A stretch of DNA of 64,000 bases from RH-AL1 sp964244495. GTDB taxonomy: Bacteria; Pseudomonadota; Alphaproteobacteria; Rhizobiales; Beijerinckiaceae. A program made the position numbers and the translations under genes. Of the stretch, positions 30,002-42,299 are shown piece after piece (position 1 is the first letter of the stretch; every line of letters starts with the position of its first letter). The notes under the pieces are model-generated. The model saw only the letters and a program-made list of their open reading frames with translations. It did no database searches and was not told the origin of the DNA. The stretch lies in the NCBI GenBank assembly GCA_964244495.1, contig CAXTIU010000011.1:62001-126000 (forward strand), written 5' to 3'.

Positions 30002-30994
30002 TTAGGGCACGAGCAGGTCGATGGCGAGCAGGTATCGTTCCGCCGCGATGAACAGGCGCCGCCCGTCGACCCCGCCGAACGCGCAGTTCGAGCAGGTGAT
30101 CGGCGTCGGGAAGAAGCCGAGCCGGTGGCCATCGGGCGCGTAGACGTGCAACCCATTGCCCGACGTCGTCCACAGCCAGCCCCGGCGGTCGACCTTGAAG
30201 CCGTCGGGCACGCCGATGTCGGTGCGGCAGAAGAAGCGTCGGCCGGACAGCTTGCCGCCCGCGCCGACGTCGGCGGGAACGTCGAAAGCCTGGATCTCGT
30301 GCGTTCCGCCGCTGAAGCCACGCGCCGTGTCGGACACGTAGAGGATGCGGCCGTCGGGTGAGAAGGCGAGCCCGTTGGGTTCGGTGAAATCGGCCATGCG
30401 GCGCAGGTCGCGGGTGTCGGGATCGTAGCGGTAGACGCTGTGATGGTCGAGTTCGGCTTCGCGCAGGCAACCCTGCTGCGGCATCCGCAGGCCGAAGATC
30501 GGGTCGGTGAACCAGATCGCGCCGTCCGCCGCCGCGACCAGATCGTTGGGTGTGTTGAGGCGCCGGTCCCCGTAATGGGTTATGAAGGGCCGGGGGATGC
30601 CGTCCGCGTCGGAGCGGCTGATGCAACGTCGGCCGTGCTCGCAGTGGACCAGCATGCCGTCACGATCGAGCGCGTTGCCGTTGATGAAGGGCGTGGCGTC
30701 GATCAGCACGGTGACGCGACCGTCGGGGTGCCAAGCCATGACCCGCCGTCCCTTGACATCGGACCATACCAGCCACTCGTGACGCGGGTCCCATACGGTC
30801 CCCTCGCCGTGCAAGGCCTGATCGTAGAGGCAAAGCAGGTGGGCGTCGGGATGGAGCACGGCGGCGAGCCGCTCGTCATCGATCTGCACGCCGTTGATGC
30901 CGGCGACGCGATGCGGCGGACCGGCATGGCGCAGCAGGCAATCGGACGGCGCGGCTTCCATGACCGGACTCCCTGGGTCGAACCACGTCTTCAT
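30002..30994 (-). CDS. SMP-30/gluconolactonase family hydrolase
   Basis: The 330-residue protein is a six-bladed beta-propeller of the SMP-30/gluconolactonase/LRE type. The metal ligands can be assigned: E64 in GEGTVWD, N150 in NTPNDLV, N207 in TEPNGLAFSPDG and D264 in VPDGFKVD. These enzymes open sugar lactones using one divalent metal. Which lactone is unclear; no sugar dehydrogenase gene is adjacent, though the glycogen-debranching gene glgX lies just upstream on the same strand. No signal peptide is visible, so it is probably cytoplasmic. Confidence 0.87.
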   Translation of the reverse strand: MKTWFDPGSPVMEAAPSDCLLRHAGPPHRVAGINGVQIDDERLAAVLHPDAHLLCLYDQALHGEGTVWDPRHEWLVWSDVKGRRVMAWHPDGRVTVLIDATPFINGNALDRDGMLVHCEHGRRCISRSDADGIPRPFITHYGDRRLNTPNDLVAAADGAIWFTDPIFGLRMPQQGCLREAELDHHSVYRYDPDTRDLRRMADFTEPNGLAFSPDGRILYVSDTARGFSGGTHEIQAFDVPADVGAGGKLSGRRFFCRTDIGVPDGFKVDRRGWLWTTSGNGLHVYAPDGHRLGFFPTPITCSNCAFGGVDGRRLFIAAERYLLAIDLLVP

Positions 30995-31049
30995 GGGGTA
31001 GGGTCACCTCGCCTCACCCGCCCCGCGGTCGCGTCGGCGTGCCGGCCGA

Positions 31050-33191
<2,142 letters not shown>

Positions 33192-33322
33192 GATTGTGCT
33201 CCCCGTCTTGCGGTTTGCAAACCCGCGCTCGGACCCATCGTTCCAGCTCCGGTCACGCTGCGCATGATCGCACGTCGTGCGCCGGCTTCTTCGTCAGATG
33301 GAGCGCCGACCACGTCCGTTCG

Positions 33323-34354
33323 TCAGACGGCGAGACCGTTGGACATGGCCAGCGCCTTGAGGTCCGTCTTCGGACGCGCGCCGATGTGCTGGATGATCTC
33401 CGCCGCCGCCAGCGTGCCGAGCCGGGCGCTTTCCGCGTGGTCCAGGCCGCGGACGAGGCCTGTCACGAAACCCGCCGCGAAGAGGTCGCCGGCCCCGGTC
33501 GTGTCGACGAGCGTCGCGATCGGGGCCGCCGGGATCGCCTGCACGCCGGCGGACGAGACGACGACGCAGCCGTGCTCGCCGCGGGTGACGGCGGCCAGCA
33601 CGCCCTCGCGGCGAAGCAGGGCGATGCCGGCGTCGAAGTCCGGCTCTTCGAGCAGGCTCGCCAGCTCGCCCTCGTTGGCGAACAGGATGTCGACCGTGCC
33701 GTCGCGCAGCAGGTTGAGGAACTCGGGCCGGTAGCGGTTGACGCAGAAGGCGTCCGACAGGCTGAGCGCCACGCGGCGGCCGGCCGCGTGCGCGAGCGTG
33801 GCCGCCTTGACGAAGGCCTGCTTGGCCGCCGGCGGGTCCCACAGGTAGCCTTCGAGATACGTGATCCTGGACGCTTGGACCATGCCGGCATCGACGTCGG
33901 CCTCGGTCAGGTTCTGGCAGGCGCCGAGAAAGGTATTCATCGTGCGCTGACCGTCGGGGGTCACCAGCACGAAGCAGCGGGCGGTGGCCGGGCCGTCGGA
34001 CGCGTGTGGAATGGGGAAATCGACGCCGGCACGGCGAATATCGTCGGTGAAGAGGTCGCCGAGATGGTCGTCCTTGACCTTGCCGACGAAGGCCGCCGCG
34101 CAGCCGAAGCTCGCCGCGCCGATCACCGTGTTGGCGGCCGAGCCGCCGGACACGACCGTGGTCTCGCCCATCGCCTGCAGGAGATGTTCGGCCGGCGCTT
34201 CCTCGATCAGCGCCATCGTGCCCTTGGTCAGCGCGTGATCCGCCAGGAACGCGTCCGGCGTTCGCGCGATGATGTCGACGATGGCGTTGCCCAAGCCGAG
34301 GATGTCGTAGCGCGCCCGAAGGGACGACGCTTGGATTGGCGATGTTTGGGCCAT
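33323..34354 (-). CDS. PfkB-family carbohydrate kinase, adenosine kinase-like
   Basis: The 343-residue ribokinase-fold enzyme opens DILGLGNAIVDIIARTP, has VSGGSAANTVIGAASFG (the first PfkB signature, about 69-84), and the second signature DTTGAGDLFAAGF at 284-296 with catalytic base D290. SDAFCVNRYRPEF and FANEGELASL are typical of the alphaproteobacterial group annotated as adenosine kinase. It would phosphorylate adenosine or a related sugar/nucleoside with ATP. The substrate is not certain from sequence. It sits 131 bases upstream of glgX on the same strand. Confidence 0.85.
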   Translation of the reverse strand: MAQTSPIQASSLRARYDILGLGNAIVDIIARTPDAFLADHALTKGTMALIEEAPAEHLLQAMGETTVVSGGSAANTVIGAASFGCAAAFVGKVKDDHLGDLFTDDIRRAGVDFPIPHASDGPATARCFVLVTPDGQRTMNTFLGACQNLTEADVDAGMVQASRITYLEGYLWDPPAAKQAFVKAATLAHAAGRRVALSLSDAFCVNRYRPEFLNLLRDGTVDILFANEGELASLLEEPDFDAGIALLRREGVLAAVTRGEHGCVVVSSAGVQAIPAAPIATLVDTTGAGDLFAAGFVTGLVRGLDHAESARLGTLAAAEIIQHIGARPKTDLKALAMSNGLAV

Positions 34355-34538
34355 GTCGACTCTCGCTGAAGGCGCGCGAGCGCCGAATGGAAGCGCTATC
34401 GCATCCCGTACGGCGAAGCGTCAAGGAAGGGGCGAGGGTTCGTGCCCGGCGGTCGCGAGGGGGCACGGCCTGGGAGGACTGGCGACGCGCGCGCGTCGTG
34501 GAAACACGAGCCCACCATGACGACCGGTCCCTTCTCGT

Positions 34539-34563
34539 CGCGGCCGATGTTTCCTCGGCCGCG
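34539..34563. repeat. Perfect GC-rich hairpin
   Basis: CGCGGCCGA (34539-34547) and TCGGCCGCG (34555-34563) form a 9-bp stem (10 with the flanking T-A pair) around a 7-base loop. It lies 20 bases beyond the terminator-like hairpin at 34585-34611 in a region with no established gene. No T-run follows on either strand. Confidence 0.6.
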
Positions 34564-34584
34564 AACGGTCCCGCCCACGAACAA

Positions 34585-34611
34585 AGGCGCCACCCGATGG
34601 GGTAGGCGCCT
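34585..34611 (-). terminator. Terminator-like hairpin after a candidate small gene
   Basis: Read on the minus strand, AGGCGCC (34611-34605) pairs with GGCGCCT (34591-34585). The stem extends inward through ACCC/GGGT with one unpaired base and a GATG-type loop, and is followed by TTTGTT. This has the form of an intrinsic terminator for a minus-strand transcript, about 60 bases after the stop of the small ORF at 34670-34789. Confidence 0.5.
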
Positions 34612-34669
34612 CCACGTATTTATCCCAACGTCGTCGCTCCCGCGTCGGCTACGTGGCGCGGGACGCGCT

Positions 34670-34789
34670 TCAGCGCTGGCGGCGCTTGACCCGTACCGGA
34701 ATGAGGGCCGCGCGCTGGCGGCTGGAAACCAGGGCCGAAGCGAGGGCACCGGTCGCGGTGACCATGGCGATAAGTGCGATCAGGTGCAT
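34670..34789 (-). CDS. Candidate 39-residue single-span membrane protein
   Basis: A short open frame reads MHLIALIAMVTATGALASAL and then a basic tail rich in arginine and lysine ending RRQR. The profile, one hydrophobic helix (about 2-20) and a positively charged C-terminus, is typical of small inner-membrane proteins with the tail inside. GGGGAT precedes the ATG at 34789 by 6 bases, and a terminator-like hairpin lies 60 bases after the stop. I know no homologue. The rest of the 557-base gap between the PfkB kinase and cysK has no convincing coding frame. Confidence 0.42.
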   Translation of the reverse strand: MHLIALIAMVTATGALASALVSSRQRAALIPVRVKRRQR

Positions 34790-34911
34790 TGCGATCCCCG
34801 TTTCATCTGCCAAGTCAAAGCGCTAGCGCGCCTCGACGCCCCATGCCGAACATCGTTGTGAGTAGCGAACGCCAGCAACCCCTCCTGGTTCCTCACCGCC
34901 TCGGCGCATCA

Positions 34912-35898
<987 letters not shown>

Positions 35899-36012
35899 GC
35901 TTGCTCTCCTCGAAAAATCCAGATTGGTGGAGCTAATGTCGGTCCTTCGGGCGACATAGCAATATCGACGAGCGGATCGGCTGGCGCACCGCCGTCGCGT
36001 GAGGGGATCGGG

Positions 36013-38205
36013 ATGAGGTTTGCTTCGGCGGTGGCAAGGCCGAGCCGGACGTTCGCGGCCCTGGCCGCAGGTTTCGCCTGCCTGGCGGGCGGTTCCCTCC
36101 CGGCCCGGGCCGCGGCGGGCTCCTGGGTCACGTCCGACGTCGCCAAGGCGCGGCTGCTGACCGCCGTGACCGGCACCGGCGCCCTCGCAAACGTGCCGGC
36201 CGGCGTCGAGGTGAGCCTGGACGCCGGCTGGAAGACCTACTGGCGCTCGCCCGGCGACGCCGGCCTGCCGCCGGCGCTAGACTGGGCCGGCTCGACCAAC
36301 CTTGGGGCCGCGACCCTGTCCTACCCCGCGCCCGCGCGCCTCACCCTGCTCGGCATCCAAACCTTCGGCTACCACGGCGACGTGATCTTCCCAATCGACG
36401 TCGCCGTCGCCACGCCGGGCCGGCCGCTCGACCTCAGGCTGAAGCTCGACGTGCTCGTTTGCGCGCAGCTGTGCGTCCCCAAGACGTTCGACCTCGCCAT
36501 GAGCGTGCCGGCCGGCCCGGCGAAGCCGGACGGCGACGCCCTCACCCTCGCCAAGGCGCGGGCGGCGGTGCCGGGCGAGGCGCGGGCGGCCGGCATCGCG
36601 GTCTCGGGCGTGGCCGAAGTCTCCGACGGCGGGAAGCCGGCGCTGGAGGTGCGGGCGAGCGCGCTCGGCCCCTTCCGCAGCCCCGACGTGATCGCCGAGA
36701 TCGAGCCGGCCCTGGCCCTGGGGCAACCGCGCGTGAGCCTGGCCGACGACGGGCGCGCGGCGACCTTCCTGGTGCCGCTCGAACAGCCGCTGCCGGTCGG
36801 TGCCAGGCTCGCCGGGCGCACCGTCACGCTCACCGTGACCGACGGCGCGCGGGCGCTCGAAACCCCGCCGATGACGATCGCGCCCGGCGCTTCCGCCACG
36901 CGCGAGGCGGCGGGGCCGTCGCTCCTGGCGATGCTCGGGGTGGCGCTGCTTGGCGGCCTCATCCTCAACCTGATGCCCTGCGTGCTGCCGGTGCTCAGCC
37001 TGAAGCTCGTGGCGGTGATCGGGCAGGGCGGCCGGGCGCCGGGGCGGATCAGGGCCGGCTTCCTCGCGACCGCCGCCGGCGTCGTCGCGTCCTTCCTCGT
37101 CATCGCCGGGGCGCTGATCGCCTTGAAGGCGGCCGGCCGCACGATCGGCTGGGGGCTGCAGTTCCAGCAGCCGGCCTTCATCGCCGCCATGGCGGTGCTC
37201 GTCACGCTGTTCGCCTGCCACCTCGCCGGGCTGTTCGCCGTGCCGCTGCCGCGCTTCGTGCGCGACGCCGCGGCGCGCCGCACCGCGCCCGACGAAGGCC
37301 TCGCCGGCCATTTCGTGACCGGCGCCTTCGCCACGGTGCTGGCGACCCCGTGTTCCGCGCCGTTCCTCGGCACGGCGGTCGGCTTCGCGCTGGCCGGCGC
37401 GCCGGCGCGGATGCTCGCCATCTTCGGCGCGCTCGGGCTCGGGCTCGCCTCCCCCTACCTCCTGGTCGCCGCCGTGCCGCGCCTCGCGGCGGCGCTGCCC
37501 CGGCCGGGCCGCTGGATGCTGGTGCTCAAGCAGGTGCTGGCGCTGCCGCTGCTGGCGACGGCGCTGTGGCTGCTGTCGATCCTCCTGACGCAGGTCGGCG
37601 TGGCGACGGCGGCGAGCGTCGCCGCGCTGCTCCTGGCGGTCGCCGCGTTGCTGGCCTGGCGCGAGCGCCTGCCGACCGGCTCGCGCCGCGCGGCGGTCCC
37701 GGCCGTCGCGCTCCTCAGCCTCGCGGCGATAGCGCTGCCGGACCTCGTCGCCGCCCGCGTCGACGGCGCCGGAGCAGCGGCCGACGAGGCGATCGCCTGG
37801 CGGCCGTTCGACCGCGGCGCGATCCGCTCCCTCGTGTCGCAGGGGCGCACCGTGTTCGTCGACGTCACCGCCGACTGGTGCCTGACCTGCCAGGCCAACA
37901 GGCGCCTCGTGCTGGGGCAGGACGCCACCGCGCGCCGGCTCAACGCGCAGACGGTCGCGATGCGGGCCGACTGGACGCGGCCGAACCCGGCCATCGCCGG
38001 CTACCTCGCCGGCCACGGACGCTACGGCATCCCGTTCAATGTCGTCTACGGGCCGGGCGCGCCGGGCGGCATCGTGCTGCCCGAATTGCTGACGGCCGGC
38101 GACGTCGCCGCCGCGCTCGACAGGGCGGGGAACGCCAACGCGTCGATGCTGGAGGCCCCTCCATCCACGGCGGTCGCGACCGCGCCGGCGGTTCCGCTCC
38201 GCTGA
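36013..38205 (+). CDS. ScsB/DsbD-family thiol:disulfide interchange protein
   Basis: This 730-residue inner-membrane protein would pass electrons from cytoplasmic thioredoxin to the periplasm. After a signal peptide (cleavage near residue 34, PARAAAG) comes a large ScsB-type N-terminal domain with GWKTYWRSPGDAGLPPALDW and a cysteine pair C151/C155 (VCAQLCVPK). The membrane domain from about 300 carries one cysteine in NLMPCVLPVLSLK and one in LATPCSAPFLGTA. The C-terminal thioredoxin domain has WCLTC near 621-625. Three cysteine pairs are the DsbD relay layout. The ATG at 36013 follows GAGGGGATCGGG. The frame extends upstream by chance. Confidence 0.88.
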   Translation: MRFASAVARPSRTFAALAAGFACLAGGSLPARAAAGSWVTSDVAKARLLTAVTGTGALANVPAGVEVSLDAGWKTYWRSPGDAGLPPALDWAGSTNLGAATLSYPAPARLTLLGIQTFGYHGDVIFPIDVAVATPGRPLDLRLKLDVLVCAQLCVPKTFDLAMSVPAGPAKPDGDALTLAKARAAVPGEARAAGIAVSGVAEVSDGGKPALEVRASALGPFRSPDVIAEIEPALALGQPRVSLADDGRAATFLVPLEQPLPVGARLAGRTVTLTVTDGARALETPPMTIAPGASATREAAGPSLLAMLGVALLGGLILNLMPCVLPVLSLKLVAVIGQGGRAPGRIRAGFLATAAGVVASFLVIAGALIALKAAGRTIGWGLQFQQPAFIAAMAVLVTLFACHLAGLFAVPLPRFVRDAAARRTAPDEGLAGHFVTGAFATVLATPCSAPFLGTAVGFALAGAPARMLAIFGALGLGLASPYLLVAAVPRLAAALPRPGRWMLVLKQVLALPLLATALWLLSILLTQVGVATAASVAALLLAVAALLAWRERLPTGSRRAAVPAVALLSLAAIALPDLVAARVDGAGAAADEAIAWRPFDRGAIRSLVSQGRTVFVDVTADWCLTCQANRRLVLGQDATARRLNAQTVAMRADWTRPNPAIAGYLAGHGRYGIPFNVVYGPGAPGGIVLPELLTAGDVAAALDRAGNANASMLEAPPSTAVATAPAVPLR

Positions 38206-38322
38206 CCGTCGCGGGGGCCGCGTAACGGACCGATGATGCACGGGGGAAACTCTGGCTCCGGTCGGCGTTCCCCGCATCCATCCTTCGAGATGGCGGGTCT
38301 TGGAGAAGCGCGGAGGACGAAG

Positions 38323-38535
38323 ATGAAGCACGGTGCCCGCAACGACATCCCGGCCGAGGTCGTCGACATCAAGACCGGCGGCGTGATGGCCCAGGTCACC
38401 GTTAAGCTCCAGGGGACCGACTACCGGATGGCTTCGGTGATGACCCTCGACTCGCTCCAGGCCCTCGGCATCGAGGTGGGCGACGCCGTCCACGTGGTCG
38501 CCAAGGCGGTCAACGTGCTGCTCGTCAAGGCGTAA
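38323..38535 (+). CDS. Mop-like molybdopterin/molybdate-binding TOBE protein
   Basis: This 70-residue protein is a single TOBE/Mop domain. It opens MKHGARNDIPAEVVDIKTG and ends LGIEVGDAVHVVAKAVNVL, the usual pattern of free-standing molbindins that store molybdate in the cytoplasm. The start at 38323 has GGAGG about 7 bases upstream. No mod transporter or molybdopterin gene is adjacent. It is 118 bases behind scsB/dsbD on the same strand and converges on zapE. Confidence 0.83.
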   Translation: MKHGARNDIPAEVVDIKTGGVMAQVTVKLQGTDYRMASVMTLDSLQALGIEVGDAVHVVAKAVNVLLVKA

Positions 38536-38538
38536 GGC

Positions 38539-39705
38539 TCAGGTGTCCACGATCCCCACCGTGCCGCTCCGCATCGCGCCGGCCCGGCCGTGGTGCAGGG
38601 CCATGTAGTCGTCCGACTGCATCTCGTTGAGCCGCGAGATCGTGCGCTGGAACTCGAAGGCTTCCCGCCCGTCCTCCGCCTCGAACAGCCGGTCCGGCGG
38701 CGCGGCGGCGGAGGCGAACAGTTTCACGTGCGCCTCGTAGAACGCGTCGATCAGGATGATGAAGCGCTTGGCCTCGTTGCGCTGCGACGCCTTCAGCACG
38801 GGGATCGCGTCGATGAGGACGCACTGGTAGCGTTGCGCGATGGCGAGGTAGTCCTGCGCGCCGAGCGGCTTTTGGCACAGCTCGGCGAAGGTGAAGCGGG
38901 CGACGTTGCCGCGCGACTGCGGCACCGGCACCGCGCGGCCGAGCACGGTGAGGGTCGCCGGCTTGCCCGTCTCCTGGCCGGTGAGGGCCTTGAAGGTGGC
39001 GGTAAGGGCCGCTGTCGCGGCGGCGTCGACCGGCACGTGCAGCGTTTCCGACCCCGCGAGCTTCTGCATGCGGAAATCGGTGCGCGCGTCGAGTTCCACC
39101 ACGTCCATGTGTTCCTCCATCAACGCGATCGAGGGCAGGAACAGGCTCCGGTTGAGGCCGCCGACGTAAAGGTTGGACGGCGCGATGTTCGAGGTCGCGA
39201 CCACGATGACGCCCAGCGCGAACAGCGCCTTGAACAGCCGCCCGAGGATCATCGCGTCGGCGATGTCGGTGATCGTGAACTCGTCGAAGCAGAGCAGCGT
39301 CGCGCCCCGCGCGATGCCCTCCGCGACCGGCTCGATCGGGTCCTCGCCCTTGACGAGGCCGCTCTTCAGCGCCTGCCGATGCTTGTAGATCTCGGCGTGG
39401 ACCTCCGCCATGAAGGCGTGGAAATGGACGCGGCGCTTCTTGCCGAGGTCGACCTCGCCGAAGAACATGTCCATCAGCATGGACTTGCCGCGCCCGACGC
39501 CGCCCCAGATGTAAACGCCGCGCAGCGCCGGGTGCTTGGCCTTCGCCCCGAACATCCAGCCGAGCGCGCCGGCCTTGCGGCCCGGCACGTAGCCGTGCAG
39601 CGCCGCGCAGAGCGCGTCGAGCCGCGCCACCACCGCCTCCTGCGCCGCGTCCCGCTCGATATGGCCCTCGCGCACCTGGGCATCGTAGAGTTGGCGGATC
39701 GACAT
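38539..39705 (-). CDS. zapE: Cell division protein ZapE (AFG1-like ATPase)
   Basis: ZapE is an AAA+-like ATPase that acts at the FtsZ ring, especially in low oxygen or heat. From MSIRQLYDAQ (39705) the protein has 388 residues. Walker A is WGGVGRGKSMLMDMF near residues 68-82, with VHFHAFMAEVHAEI after it. Walker B is LLCFDEFTITDIADAMIL near 138-155, followed by VVATSNIAPSNLY. The C-terminus contains RLNEMQSDDYM. A start 5 codons earlier (39720) is possible. It follows the DUF3828 gene by 143 bases. Confidence 0.92.
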   Translation of the reverse strand: MSIRQLYDAQVREGHIERDAAQEAVVARLDALCAALHGYVPGRKAGALGWMFGAKAKHPALRGVYIWGGVGRGKSMLMDMFFGEVDLGKKRRVHFHAFMAEVHAEIYKHRQALKSGLVKGEDPIEPVAEGIARGATLLCFDEFTITDIADAMILGRLFKALFALGVIVVATSNIAPSNLYVGGLNRSLFLPSIALMEEHMDVVELDARTDFRMQKLAGSETLHVPVDAAATAALTATFKALTGQETGKPATLTVLGRAVPVPQSRGNVARFTFAELCQKPLGAQDYLAIAQRYQCVLIDAIPVLKASQRNEAKRFIILIDAFYEAHVKLFASAAAPPDRLFEAEDGREAFEFQRTISRLNEMQSDDYMALHHGRAGAMRSGTVGIVDT

Positions 39706-39848
39706 GGGTCTCGCGCGCATAAAGTGTCCGGGGCGCCTTATCGAAGGTTCGGCCCCGCCGGGCAAGACGGACGGGGTTCGCGGGCCGAAACCCTCGACGC
39801 GCTCTCGGCGGGTCTCCTTCCCTCAGCGGGTCGTCTCGGCGGGTCGTC

Positions 39849-40472
39849 TCAGCGGGTCTTGGTCACCGGTCCCTCGTCGCCGTCCTTCGCCGCCTTCTGG
39901 CCCGGGAGCTCGGTCGGCGCCCGGCCCGAGGCCGCCAGGATCTTGCGCACCGACCAGGCCTCCTTGTTCGTCGTGCCCTTGACGTCGTTGACCTTCCAGC
40001 TGTCGTCCTGGCGGATGAAATCGTAGGTGACGATCGTCGGCTCGCCGTGGTTGTTGAAGCTCGCCGAGACGGTGGCCTTGCCGAGTTCCAGCACGTCCGT
40101 CTTCAGCGTGACCTTCTGCAGCTCGGCATCGGGCGAGGCGGAGATCGGATCGAAGTCGAGGATGGCCTTGCCGTCGTGCGCCGCCTTGGTTTCGGCGCTC
40201 GTCACCAGCAGGTCGAAGCCCTTGGAGAAGTAATCCTCCCGCACCGCCCGGTCGAAGAAGGGGCCGTCCGCCTTACCCGCCTTCTTCAGGTCGGCGGCGG
40301 CGAGCCGGTAGATGGTGGCGACGATGTCGCGGGGTTCCTCGACGGCGAGCGGGGCCGCCTTGGTGGCGGGGGCGGCGCCGAGCGGGGCCAGGGGCTTCGC
40401 CGTTTCGGCTCGGGCAACGGCCGCCGGAAGCGCGGCGGTCAAGAGGCAGGCTATGGCAAGGCGGCCGTTCAT
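39849..40472 (-). CDS. Secreted DUF3828-type protein
   Basis: The 207-residue protein has a clear signal peptide (MNGRLAIACLLTAALPAAVARA) followed by an Ala/Pro linker and a globular domain from about residue 48 to 180. VATIYRLAAADLKKAG, DFDPISASPDAELQKV and TYDFIRQDDSWKVNDVKG resemble the NTF2-like DUF3828 domain, whose function is unknown. The last 25 residues are charged. It lies between carA (100 bases upstream on the minus strand) and zapE. Confidence 0.7.
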   Translation of the reverse strand: MNGRLAIACLLTAALPAAVARAETAKPLAPLGAAPATKAAPLAVEEPRDIVATIYRLAAADLKKAGKADGPFFDRAVREDYFSKGFDLLVTSAETKAAHDGKAILDFDPISASPDAELQKVTLKTDVLELGKATVSASFNNHGEPTIVTYDFIRQDDSWKVNDVKGTTNKEAWSVRKILAASGRAPTELPGQKAAKDGDEGPVTKTR

Positions 40473-40573
40473 CGTCGCGAATCTCCCCCCGGGCGCTCAC
40501 CGTCGGCGCGGCGGGACCGTCCCACAGGGCGGCCCGCGTCGCAAAGGGAAACATCGCGTGGATCGGGCCTACG

Positions 40574-41755
40574 TCACCCTTTCGCCTCGTCCATCAGTTT
40601 CGTGAAGCGGGTGAACAGGTAGTGGCTGTCGGTCGGGCCGGGCGAGGCCTCGGGATGGTGCTGCACGCAGAAGGCCGGGCGGTCGGTGAGCTCGAAACCG
40701 GAGTTCGAGCCGTCGAACAGACTGCGGTGCGTTTCCCGCGCGTTCGCCGGCAGGGTGGCGCGGTCGACCGCGAAGCCGTGGTTCATCGAGACGATCTCGA
40801 CCTTGTTGGTGATGGTGTCCATCACCGGATGGTTGGCGCCGTGATGGCCCTGGTGCATCTTGACCGTGTCCGCGCCGACCGCCAGCGCCATCAGCTGGTG
40901 GCCGAGGCAGATGCCGAAGGTCGGCACCTTGCGCGCCAGCAGGTCCTTGATGACCGGCACGGCGTAGTCGCCGGTGGCGGCGGGGTCGCCGGGGCCGTTC
41001 GACAGGAACACCCCGTCCGGCGCCAGCGCCATGATGGCGGCGGCATCGGTGGTCGAGGGCACGACGGTGACGGCGCAGCCGGCTTCGGCGAGCAGGCGCA
41101 GGATGTTGCGCTTGATGCCGTAATCGATCGCCACGACCTTGTAGCGCGGCGCCTCCTGCCGGCCATAGCCGGTCTCGAGGTCCCACACCGTCTCGTCCCA
41201 GTCGAAGCGCTGCCCCGCCGTGACGCCCGGCACCAGGTCGAGGCCGACCAGCCCCGACCAGCCGCTCGCCTTGGCCTTCAGGGCCTCGACGTCGAAGGCG
41301 CCGTCGGGCCTGTGGGCGATCACGCCGTTCTGCGCGCCCCGGTCGCGCACCAGCGACACCAGCGCCCGCGTGTCGAGCCCGGCCAGCCCGATCACCTCGC
41401 GCCGGCGCAGCCATTCGTCGAGGTGCTGGGTGGCGCGGTGGTTGGACGGTCCGGTGAGCGGGGCGTGCACCACCATGCCCACCGCGCCCGGCGCCGCCGC
41501 CAGCGAGATCGACTCGATGTCCTGGTCGTTCGCCCCGACGTTGCCGATGTGCGGGAACGTGAAGGTGAGGATCTGCCCGGCGTAGGATGGGTCGGTGAGG
41601 ATTTCCTCGTAGCCGGTCATCGCGGTGTTGAAGCAGACCTCGCCGACCGCCTCGCCGACCGCCCCGAAACCCTCGCCTTCCAGCACCGTGCCGTCGGCCA
41701 GCACCAGCAGCGCCGTCGGCTTGCGTTCCACCCACCCGGTCGCGTCATCGCTCAT
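40574..41755 (-). CDS. carA: Carbamoyl-phosphate synthase small subunit (glutaminase)
   Basis: CarA releases ammonia from glutamine for carbamoyl phosphate used in arginine and pyrimidine synthesis. The 393-residue protein has the N-terminal CPSase domain with FNTAMTGYEEILTDPSYAGQ and the class-I glutaminase with the nucleophile in TFGICLGHQLMALA (near 280) and the histidine/glutamate of VQHHPEASPGP near 365. NGPGDPAAT is also present. The large subunit gene carB is not adjacent, as is common in this group of bacteria. Confidence 0.95.
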   Translation of the reverse strand: MSDDATGWVERKPTALLVLADGTVLEGEGFGAVGEAVGEVCFNTAMTGYEEILTDPSYAGQILTFTFPHIGNVGANDQDIESISLAAAPGAVGMVVHAPLTGPSNHRATQHLDEWLRRREVIGLAGLDTRALVSLVRDRGAQNGVIAHRPDGAFDVEALKAKASGWSGLVGLDLVPGVTAGQRFDWDETVWDLETGYGRQEAPRYKVVAIDYGIKRNILRLLAEAGCAVTVVPSTTDAAAIMALAPDGVFLSNGPGDPAATGDYAVPVIKDLLARKVPTFGICLGHQLMALAVGADTVKMHQGHHGANHPVMDTITNKVEIVSMNHGFAVDRATLPANARETHRSLFDGSNSGFELTDRPAFCVQHHPEASPGPTDSHYLFTRFTKLMDEAKG

Positions 41756-41973
41756 GTCATGTTCCGTGGATTGCCCCGGCGGCTCGCGCCGGCACGTCGT
41801 CGCGCGGCCGGCGGCAACTCGAACGTCCGGGGATAGCTACGGTTCGGCTTGCCCCGCGTCAAACATCCACGCGCGCCGGAGCGCCGCCACCTGTGCGATC
41901 CCCACCTCGTCCAGCGATGGTCTGAGACATCGCGGCATCGGAACGTTGCGGCGGCGCTCCGAATTGCGCTGGA

Positions 41974-42288
41974 ATGTCATACCGGACGCCACGCCACCCG
42001 CGCGCCCTGGCCCTCGTCTGCGCGACCCTGATCGGCGGAGCGCCGGCGGCCCGCGCCGCGCAATCCTTGATCCCTCTGCCCTATCCCGGCACCGTCAGCG
42101 GCGGGGAGCCGCTGGATCCCGAGCCCCAGGGGATCGGCGGGCCGCAGCGGATCATGAAGGATCCTTACCCGCAGATCCTCGGCGACAATGCCCAGGGCGA
42201 CCCGCCGATCAGCCGTCGCCACCGGCATCAGCACCTGATTCCCAGCATCTACAAGCGCAAGTACCGCGTCGACCGACCCGGCTATTGA
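41974..42288 (+). CDS. Secreted hypothetical protein, 104 residues
   Basis: I do not recognise this protein. A basic start, hydrophobic core and AARAA cleavage site (about residues 10-29) indicate export. The mature part is rich in proline and glycine (LPYPGTVSGGEPLDPEPQG) and ends in a basic stretch, RRHRHQHLIPSIYKRKYR. The gene starts with ATG at 41974 in the gap after divergent carA, and is followed 11 bases later by another small exported protein, so the two probably form an operon. Confidence 0.6.
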   Translation: MSYRTPRHPRALALVCATLIGGAPAARAAQSLIPLPYPGTVSGGEPLDPEPQGIGGPQRIMKDPYPQILGDNAQGDPPISRRHRHQHLIPSIYKRKYRVDRPGY

Positions 42289-42299
42289 GAAGAACGTCC

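Noticed and set aside
34442..34861. Plus-strand frame of about 139 codons between the PfkB kinase and cysK
   Set aside because: No Shine-Dalgarno, no domain-like pattern, composition typical of random GC-rich frames, and it runs through two strong hairpins.
40574..41755. Absence of carB beside carA as an anomaly
   Set aside because: Separated carA and carB are common in alphaproteobacteria, so this is not informative.
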